Below, one piece after another: positions 7,972-12,494 of a DNA stretch of 12,494 nucleotides. Location: NCBI GenBank assembly GCA_014378285.1, contig JACMNZ010000178.1, forward strand, positions 1 through 12,494. The letters are read 5' to 3'. Position 1 is the first letter of the stretch; the number at the start of each line of letters is the position of its first letter. Origin of the DNA: Pseudopedobacter sp. (GTDB taxonomy: Bacteria > Bacteroidota > Bacteroidia > Sphingobacteriales > Sphingobacteriaceae). The position numbers and the translations under genes were made by a program. A model generated the notes under the pieces. It did not search any database, had not been told where the DNA came from, and saw only the letters and a program-made list of their open reading frames with translations.

Positions 7972-8808
7972 TTACTTAATAAATTTTGCCGCTACCCATA
8001 AATCTGTTTTTTTATGACTGATGTATTTCAGACCAAACTTAGCCGCTTCATTCTCAATAATCTCCAAATCAGGTTGTTCATAAAAACCACTAAAAAATAT
8101 CTCCCCATCATCTTTTAAAACCTTTGCATAGTTCTCCATTTGATCAATCAAAATATTTCTATTGATATTAGCCAAAATCACATCATATAATTCATTCGGG
8201 ATTGCTTCTTTAGAACCACACAAAGCTTTTATATTTTCACAATCGTTTACTGCCGAATTTTCCAAGGTGCTTTCATAGCAAACATCGTCATAATCAATCG
8301 CTACCAAACTTTTAGCACCTAACTTACTTGCCAAAATTGCTAAAATCCCGGTTCCGCAACCCATATCTAAAACGGCTTTCTCATTTAAATCCGTTTCTAA
8401 AAGATACTCCATAATCATAGCGGTTGTTTGATGGTGTCCCGTACCAAAAGCCATCTTAGGATCAATTACAATTTCATATTTAAAATCAGTGTTTGGCTGA
8501 TGAAAATTTGCCCTCACATTAACTTGATCCTTAATTTGTATAGGTTCAAAATTGCTTTCCCATACCTCGTTCCAATTTTTTTGTGGTATCAAATTAACTT
8601 CATAAGAAAAAGAAAATTGCTCATAATATGGCTTTAATACCTCCTTAACTTGTTCTTCGTCCAATTTATCCGAAATAATGTAGGCTTTAAAACCGAAATC
8701 TGTTTCTTCAAAAGTATCAAACCCAATTTCTCCTAAAGTAGCAATCAATAAATCTTGATGGTAATCCTGATCCGAAATAATGGTAAAAACTAATTCTTTA
8801 TAATTCAT
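7972..8808 (-). CDS. prmA: Ribosomal protein L11 methyltransferase
   Basis: A 278-residue S-adenosylmethionine-dependent methyltransferase that trimethylates ribosomal protein L11 at several amino groups. The N-terminal 100 residues are the substrate-recognition domain (NWNEVWESNFEPI, 78-90, is typical of PrmA). The catalytic domain shows DPKMAFGTGHHQTT (116-129), SAM motif I VLDMGCGTGILAI (146-158), the acidic IDYDD (171-175) and ANINRNIL (213-220), where PrmA proteins carry a conserved Asn. Length is near the family's usual 290. It is the first gene after a 200-base gap and is followed at six bases by mpl. The ATG at 8808 begins the conserved domain directly. Upstream only a degenerate -7-like TACCTTTA (8834-8827) is visible. 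Confidence 0.95.
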   Translation of the reverse strand: MNYKELVFTIISDQDYHQDLLIATLGEIGFDTFEETDFGFKAYIISDKLDEEQVKEVLKPYYEQFSFSYEVNLIPQKNWNEVWESNFEPIQIKDQVNVRANFHQPNTDFKYEIVIDPKMAFGTGHHQTTAMIMEYLLETDLNEKAVLDMGCGTGILAILASKLGAKSLVAIDYDDVCYESTLENSAVNDCENIKALCGSKEAIPNELYDVILANINRNILIDQMENYAKVLKDDGEIFFSGFYEQPDLEIIENEAAKFGLKYISHKKTDLWVAAKFIK

Positions 8809-8952
8809 GGGAAAGATTTTAATGTTTAAAGGTATTTATTTGGGCATTTTAACACGCCTTTCGCTGTATCTTTTTTTCCTGAAAAAGAAAAAAGGATGCC
8901 GCTTCAGTCGTTAATGCGCTTATATAATGTGAATGAAAATCCAGACTTTAAT
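8809..8952. other. Gene-free gap with a hairpin-like, locally GC-richer element
   Basis: Between prmA and the tpiA terminator there is no supported gene. Bases 8851-8919 stand out: an imperfect long hairpin centred near 8881 pairs a T-run arm (8868-8880) with an A-run arm (8885-8896), and the flanks GCTGTATC (8863-8870) and GATGCCGC (8895-8902) pair with one mismatch and a G:U pair. The flanks are less AT-rich than the rest of the gap. It resembles, from memory, intergenic repeats seen in Sphingobacteriaceae, but no second copy exists in this window. Confidence 0.4.
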
Positions 8953-8992
8953 AAAAAAACTCAAATCAATACTTTTAAAGTAATGATTTGAG
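8953..8992 (-). terminator. Intrinsic terminator of the glmU-like/tpiA transcript
   Basis: CTCAAATCA (8960-8968) pairs exactly with TGATTTGAG (8984-8992), and an inner TACTTT/AAAGTA pair extends the stem past one mismatch. On the minus strand the hairpin is followed by seven T (8959-8953). It begins 16 bases after the tpiA stop. Confidence 0.88.
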
Positions 8993-9008
8993 CATTAAAT
9001 AAATATTA

Positions 9009-9779
9009 TTACTTGTTGTTAAAAGCTTTGGCTATATCTACAAAATCTCTGGCTTTTAAAGAAGCACCTCCAATTAGACCTCCATCAATATCTGCTTGAG
9101 AAAACAATTCATCTGCATTTTTAGGATTGCAACTACCGCCATATAATATAGAAGTATCGTCTGCTACAGCTTGACCATATTTAGCAGCGATTTGCTCCCT
9201 AATAAAAGCATGTATTTCTTGGGCTTGTGCTGATGATGCCGTAACCCCTGTACCTATTGCCCAAACTGGTTCATAAGCGATTACTAATTTAGAAAACTCC
9301 TCTGGCGATAAATGAAAAGTTCCTTCTGCTAGTTGTAATTTTACAATGTTGAAATATTCTCCACTTTCTCTTTCAGATAAAGTCTCTCCAATACAAAAAA
9401 TTGGTTTTAATCCATGCTTTAAAGCTGCATTAGTTTTTTTAGCTAATAATGCATTATCTTCTCCAAAATATTGTCTTCTTTCAGAATGACCCAAAATCAC
9501 ATATTCTACATTTATAGATTTTAACATTCCAACAGAAATCTCTCCAGTGTAAGCTCCAGATTCTTCTTGATGTGCATTTTGCGCACCTACGCTTACACTA
9601 TCATATCCTTTTTTTAAGCCAACTAAACTATTTAAATGTATAAACGGAGCACAAACAACTACTTGTTGTTTGCCAATTATTTCGTCATTTACCATATTAA
9701 TCACTTCAGAAAACAAAGATACGCCTTCAGTATAATCCTTATTCATTTTCCAGTTTCCTGCAACAATTTTCTTTCTCAT
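9009..9779 (-). CDS. tpiA: Triosephosphate isomerase
   Basis: A 256-residue glycolytic enzyme that interconverts dihydroxyacetone phosphate and glyceraldehyde 3-phosphate. The TIM-barrel active site is complete: GNWKMN (8-13) with Asn9 and Lys11, ILGHSERR (95-102) with the electrophile His98, and AYEPVWAIGTG (168-178) with the base Glu170 and the start of the mobile loop 6; YGGSCNP (213-219) and GGLIGGASL (233-241) hold the phosphate. A longer frame begins at a TTG (9821) inside the preceding gene and adds 14 residues not found in the family; the ATG at 9779 gives the normal length and lies ten bases after the glmU-like stop, so the two genes are probably co-transcribed. A clear terminator follows. 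Confidence 0.98.
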   Translation of the reverse strand: MRKKIVAGNWKMNKDYTEGVSLFSEVINMVNDEIIGKQQVVVCAPFIHLNSLVGLKKGYDSVSVGAQNAHQEESGAYTGEISVGMLKSINVEYVILGHSERRQYFGEDNALLAKKTNAALKHGLKPIFCIGETLSERESGEYFNIVKLQLAEGTFHLSPEEFSKLVIAYEPVWAIGTGVTASSAQAQEIHAFIREQIAAKYGQAVADDTSILYGGSCNPKNADELFSQADIDGGLIGGASLKARDFVDIAKAFNNK

Positions 9780-9789
9780 AATTTTAGTC

Positions 9790-10965
9790 TTAAAATCTTC
9801 TATATTTTTTAGTTTGATCAAATATTTCTGATATTATATCTTTTTCTATATCATCAAAAACTTTATTTTTTCTTTCAAAAACCTTTTGCGTAGTTTCAAA
9901 CATTTTTTGCAAAGCATAAATTTCTAATCCTTGTGAACCTCCCCAAGAAAAATCAGGGACAAAATTTCTTGGAAATCCAGACCCAAAAACATTTGCACCA
10001 ACCCCAACTACGGTTCCTGTATTAAACATGGTATTAATCGCACATTTAGCATGATCGCCCATAATTAATCCACAAAACTGTAATCCTGTTTTTCTAAATT
10101 TTTCTGTTGGATAATCCCAAATTTTTACTTCAGCATAATTGTTCTTTAAATTGGAGTTATTAGAGTCAGCACCAAAATTACACCATTCTCCTATAACCGC
10201 ATTGCCTAAATAACCATCATGTCCCTTTGCAGAATTCCCCCACATTACGGCATTATTAATTTCTCCACCAACCCTACAATTAGGGCCAATTGTAGTTGCA
10301 CCATATATTTTTGCTCCCATTTTAATTTGAGCATGATTACAAAGTGCAAAAGAACCCCTTATATGAGAACCTTCCCAAACCTGAGAATCGTTTCCTAAAT
10401 AAATAGGACCATATTTAGTGTTAAAAGTACAACATTCTGCTTCTACTCCTTCTTCAACAAAAATATCGTCACCAATTATGGTATTTGTCCGACTTAATTT
10501 TTGAGATGCCCTACCTTTAGTTATTAAATCAAAATCTGCTCTTAATTCAACATCGTTTAATCTAAAGATATCTTCTGGAAAGTTAATTTTAGTAAATTCT
10601 TTATCGCATTTAACAGGTTTAAAAAAAGAAAGATTTTGAAAATCTAATGTCTTTTGATTAGTTTTTACAGCTATATAAACTCCATCCTTAATTAATATCT
10701 CTTCATTCTTAAGTTGAATGATAGAATTTAATAAATCAGGATTTGGGCAAATACTTCCATTTATGAATATTTGCTCTTTACTGTTTTTTAAAGTAAATTT
10801 TTGTTGTAGATAATCTACTGTTTGATAAGCGGATTCTCCTTTAAAATAATGCTGCCATTTCTCGGATATTTTTAAGATTCCGATGCGTAAATCGGCTGTA
10901 GGTCGGGTAAATGTTAAAGGAAGTAAAGTTTCCCTTGTTTTATCATCAAAAAAAATGATTGTCAT
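9790..10965 (-). CDS. GlmU-like protein: putative sugar-phosphate nucleotidyltransferase/acetyltransferase, Bacteroidetes type
   Basis: A 391-residue two-part protein of the alternative GlmU type found in Bacteroidetes. The N-terminus (FDDKTRETLLPLTFTRP, 6-22, then ADLRIGI) is diagnostic of that family and lacks the GxGTRM loop of classical GlmU. From about 163 to 330 it is a left-handed beta-helix of hexapeptide repeats. Within it, HDGYLGNAVIG (249-259) lines up with the classical GlmU stretch around its catalytic His363 (HLTYLGDAEIG), so His249 is a plausible acetyltransfer residue. Expected role: making UDP-GlcNAc or a similar sugar nucleotide for the cell envelope; the exact substrate is not shown here. 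A TTG at 10980 would add five residues, but the ATG at 10965 matches the family start. A terminator of the upstream gene ends only 13 bases before it; tpiA follows. Confidence 0.85.
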   Translation of the reverse strand: MTIIFFDDKTRETLLPLTFTRPTADLRIGILKISEKWQHYFKGESAYQTVDYLQQKFTLKNSKEQIFINGSICPNPDLLNSIIQLKNEEILIKDGVYIAVKTNQKTLDFQNLSFFKPVKCDKEFTKINFPEDIFRLNDVELRADFDLITKGRASQKLSRTNTIIGDDIFVEEGVEAECCTFNTKYGPIYLGNDSQVWEGSHIRGSFALCNHAQIKMGAKIYGATTIGPNCRVGGEINNAVMWGNSAKGHDGYLGNAVIGEWCNFGADSNNSNLKNNYAEVKIWDYPTEKFRKTGLQFCGLIMGDHAKCAINTMFNTGTVVGVGANVFGSGFPRNFVPDFSWGGSQGLEIYALQKMFETTQKVFERKNKVFDDIEKDIISEIFDQTKKYRRF

Positions 10966-10978
10966 ATTGCAAAAAAAC

Positions 10979-11009
10979 AAAAAAAGTCCCGACTATCAAG
11001 ACGGGACTT
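10979..11009 (-). terminator. Intrinsic terminator of rpmE2
   Basis: AAGTCCCG (10984-10991) pairs exactly with CGGGACTT (11002-11009) across a ten-base loop. On the minus strand a run of seven T (10985-10979) follows and, after one G, seven more. It begins 25 bases after the rpmE2 stop. Confidence 0.9.
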
Positions 11010-11034
11010 ATAAATATTTTAAATTTTATTAAAA

Positions 11035-11283
11035 TTATTTCTTTGCGTAACGAGTTTTAAATTTATCAATACGCCCTGCAGTATCAACCAATTTCATTTT
11101 ACCAGTGTAAAACGGGTGCGAAGTATGAGAAATCTCTAATTTAACAAGTGGATACTCGTTGCCATCTTCCCATTTAACAGTTTCGTTTGTGTTGATGCAA
11201 GATTTAGTCATAAAGGCATAATCGTTAGACATATCTTTAAAAACTACTAATCTATAATTTGATGGATGCAAATCTTTTTTCAT
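11035..11283 (-). CDS. rpmE2: 50S ribosomal protein L31 type B (bL31B)
   Basis: An 82-residue ribosomal protein that sits at the central protuberance and takes part in an intersubunit bridge. It begins MKKDLHPSNYRLVVFKD and contains ISHTSHPFYTGK (51-62) and the C-terminal GRIDKFKTRYAKK (70-82), all typical of bL31. It has one cysteine (Cys29) and no CxxC pairs, so it is the zinc-free type B form, which is also the longer one. It is a single-gene unit, with a strong promoter before it and a terminator after it. Confidence 0.96.
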   Translation of the reverse strand: MKKDLHPSNYRLVVFKDMSNDYAFMTKSCINTNETVKWEDGNEYPLVKLEISHTSHPFYTGKMKLVDTAGRIDKFKTRYAKK

Positions 11284-11318
11284 TGTATTCTAATCTTATT
11301 CCCTAATTTTTAGAAGTG

Positions 11319-11349
11319 CAAATGTATATAAAAAAATATTGATCACAAA
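11319..11349 (-). promoter_or_regulatory. Predicted promoter of rpmE2
   Basis: Read on the minus strand: TTTG (11349-11346), a 19-base spacer, then TACATTTG (11326-11319), an exact match to both Bacteroidetes promoter elements at their usual spacing. Transcription should start near 11312, giving a leader of about 28 bases. It lies in the 78-base gap after the GAF-protein gene, so rpmE2 does not need readthrough from that gene. Confidence 0.8.
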
Positions 11350-11361
11350 AGTTTTAGGTAA

Positions 11362-12048
11362 TTAGTTACTTGTATTAGTAATTAATTGATTAATAACTTC
11401 TTCTAATTGGTTGGCTGATTTTTCTAACAAATTTATATACTCTTTATTAAATTTATAGTTATCCAATTTTATCAAATCTATCATTCCTAAAACAGATATT
11501 AAAGGCCCTCTAAGATGATGTGAATGTAACCATGCCACTTGCTCTAAAGTTTTATTTTTCTTAACGGATAAACTTAATTGCCTATTCAATTCAAAAATGT
11601 GATCTACTTGGGCGGCTAAAATTTTTAGATATTTTTTATCTTCTTCGGATAATTGGTTTGGCTTAATATCGTAAACGCATAAGGTGCCAATTTTGTAACC
11701 ATCGTTAGACTTTAAATTTGTACCGGCGTAGAATCTAATGTTAAAATCACCAGTTACAGATGGCAAATCTTTAAAACGAATATCTTTTGTGGCATCTTCT
11801 ACCACGATAACATCATCAATTTCTAAAGCATGAGTGCAAAAAGATGTAGCCCTTGGCATTCGTTCTAAATTTACACCTTCTCCAGCCAAGATAATCTGCT
11901 CATTTTTATCCATCAAAGTAATTAACGCGATAGGCTTTTTTGTTATTGCAGCAGCTAGTTTAGCAATTTGCCCTACCTCTTTCTTCACATCAAACATTAG
12001 GTATCTGCTCACAGCCTTTAGGCGTTCGAGCTCGTTATTATCACTCAT
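11362..12048 (-). CDS. GAF-domain protein with a histidine-kinase-like phosphoacceptor helix but no ATPase domain
   Basis: A 228-residue soluble protein with no signal or membrane segment. Residues about 20-155 are a GAF sensor domain (LITLMDKNEQIILAGEG, 42-58; RATSFCTHAL, 66-75; GTLCVYD, 121-127). After a helical linker, residues 170-225 resemble the dimerisation and phosphoacceptor (HisKA) domain: SHHLRGPLISVLGMIDL (176-192) lines up with the H-box pattern SHELRTPL, placing the acceptor at His177. The acidic residue usual after it is His178. The protein ends there; the ATP-binding domain of a kinase is absent and the next gene is unrelated, so it is not a simple frameshifted kinase. It begins three bases after the mce stop, implying one transcript. 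The ligand and partner are unknown. Confidence 0.8.
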   Translation of the reverse strand: MSDNNELERLKAVSRYLMFDVKKEVGQIAKLAAAITKKPIALITLMDKNEQIILAGEGVNLERMPRATSFCTHALEIDDVIVVEDATKDIRFKDLPSVTGDFNIRFYAGTNLKSNDGYKIGTLCVYDIKPNQLSEEDKKYLKILAAQVDHIFELNRQLSLSVKKNKTLEQVAWLHSHHLRGPLISVLGMIDLIKLDNYKFNKEYINLLEKSANQLEEVINQLITNTSN

Positions 12049-12051
12049 TGA

Positions 12052-12456
12052 TTAAATAATTTCTTGACAAATTTCTATTAGAACTCCGTTTGTAGATTTT
12101 GGATGAACAAAACAAATCAGTTTATTATCAGCTCCTAATTTAGGTTGTTCATTTATCATTATAAAACCTTCAGCCTTCAATCGTTCAATTTCAGTATAAA
12201 TATCAGCAACCTCAAAAGCAATATGATGTATTCCTTCGCCTTTTTTTTCTATAAATTTTGCAATTGCACTTTCTTCACTTGTAGCCTGTAATAATTCTAT
12301 CTTAGAATTGCCCACTTTAAAAAATTCGGTAATTACATTTTCTGTATCAACTTCTTTTTTTTTATAGCTCTTAGCACCTAAAATTTTCTCGTAAATAATA
12401 GAAGATTCGGTCAGGTTTTTTACAGCAATGCCAATATGTTCAATCTTATTTATCAT
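12052..12456 (-). CDS. mce: Methylmalonyl-CoA epimerase
   Basis: A 134-residue vicinal-oxygen-chelate enzyme that converts between the (R) and (S) forms of methylmalonyl-CoA, linking succinyl-CoA and propionyl-CoA metabolism. The two beta-alpha-beta-beta-beta repeats show the metal-site blocks: IEHIGIAVKNL (5-15) with His7, IELLQ (53-57), GEGIHHIAFEVAD (73-85) with a His ligand, and the terminal LIEICQE (126-132) with Glu128. Length is normal. The frame can be opened at a TTG (12462) two codons earlier, but the ATG at 12456 gives the usual family start. The GAF-protein gene follows after three bases. Its promoter region is cut by the right edge; only 38 bases remain and show no clear element. 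Another glyoxalase-fold enzyme is the less likely alternative. Confidence 0.93.
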   Translation of the reverse strand: MINKIEHIGIAVKNLTESSIIYEKILGAKSYKKKEVDTENVITEFFKVGNSKIELLQATSEESAIAKFIEKKGEGIHHIAFEVADIYTEIERLKAEGFIMINEQPKLGADNKLICFVHPKSTNGVLIEICQEII

Positions 12457-12494
12457 ACCCAAAATTGCATTTTAATGACCATTAAACTTATACA

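Noticed and set aside
8822..8914. 30-codon plus-strand frame with a hydrophobic stretch followed by four Lys, resembling a small membrane peptide.
   Set aside because: It lies wholly over the hairpin-like element, whose T-run and A-run produce the Phe/Leu and Lys runs. No promoter or ribosome binding site is seen before it.
9780..9821. TTG-initiated extension of tpiA by 14 residues.
   Set aside because: It overlaps the upstream gene, and the ATG at 9779 gives the exact conserved start and length of the family.
10966..10980. TTG-initiated extension of the glmU-like gene by five residues.
   Set aside because: It would start inside the terminator region; the ATG at 10965 matches the family N-terminus.
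1..12494. Possible defence system, mobile element or CRISPR array.
   Set aside because: No transposase, integrase, nuclease, toxin or regularly spaced repeats were seen; all long frames are accounted for by housekeeping, efflux or regulatory genes.

Overview
The window is low-GC DNA from a member of the Bacteroidetes, most likely a Pedobacter-like Sphingobacteriaceae. Three things point there. Two upstream regions carry the Bacteroidetes promoter form TTTG-N19-TAnnTTTG. The GlmU-like protein is of the type found in that phylum. Most genes have no Shine-Dalgarno sequence. The family-level placement is inference. No phage, insertion sequence, CRISPR, tRNA or rRNA was seen; apart from a few local oddities this is an ordinary housekeeping region.

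Left part (1-4002, all minus strand): a four-gene efflux operon read right to left, tetR, tolC-like outer membrane factor, lipoprotein membrane-fusion adaptor, RND pump. The pump runs off the left edge. tetR and tolC overlap by one base (TAATG), and a 9-bp inverted repeat lies across the predicted tetR promoter, so the regulator probably represses its own operon. Middle plus-strand part (4169-6145): purB (adenylosuccinate lyase, purine synthesis), divergent from the efflux operon, then an Nfu-type Fe-S scaffold gene. A bidirectional terminator separates nfu from the convergent minus-strand block.

Right part (6197-12456, all minus strand), read right to left: mce (methylmalonyl-CoA epimerase) with a tightly linked GAF/histidine-phosphoacceptor protein; rpmE2 (ribosomal protein bL31 type B) with its own promoter and terminator; a GlmU-like nucleotidyltransferase/acetyltransferase followed by tpiA; then, after a terminator and a 200-base gap holding a hairpin-like element, prmA, mpl (peptidoglycan recycling ligase, apparently starting at TTG) and a small XRE-type regulator.

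Several starts were moved from the longest reading frame. tpiA, the glmU-like gene and mce are longest from TTG codons but have better ATG starts just downstream. mpl has no such alternative and keeps its TTG.
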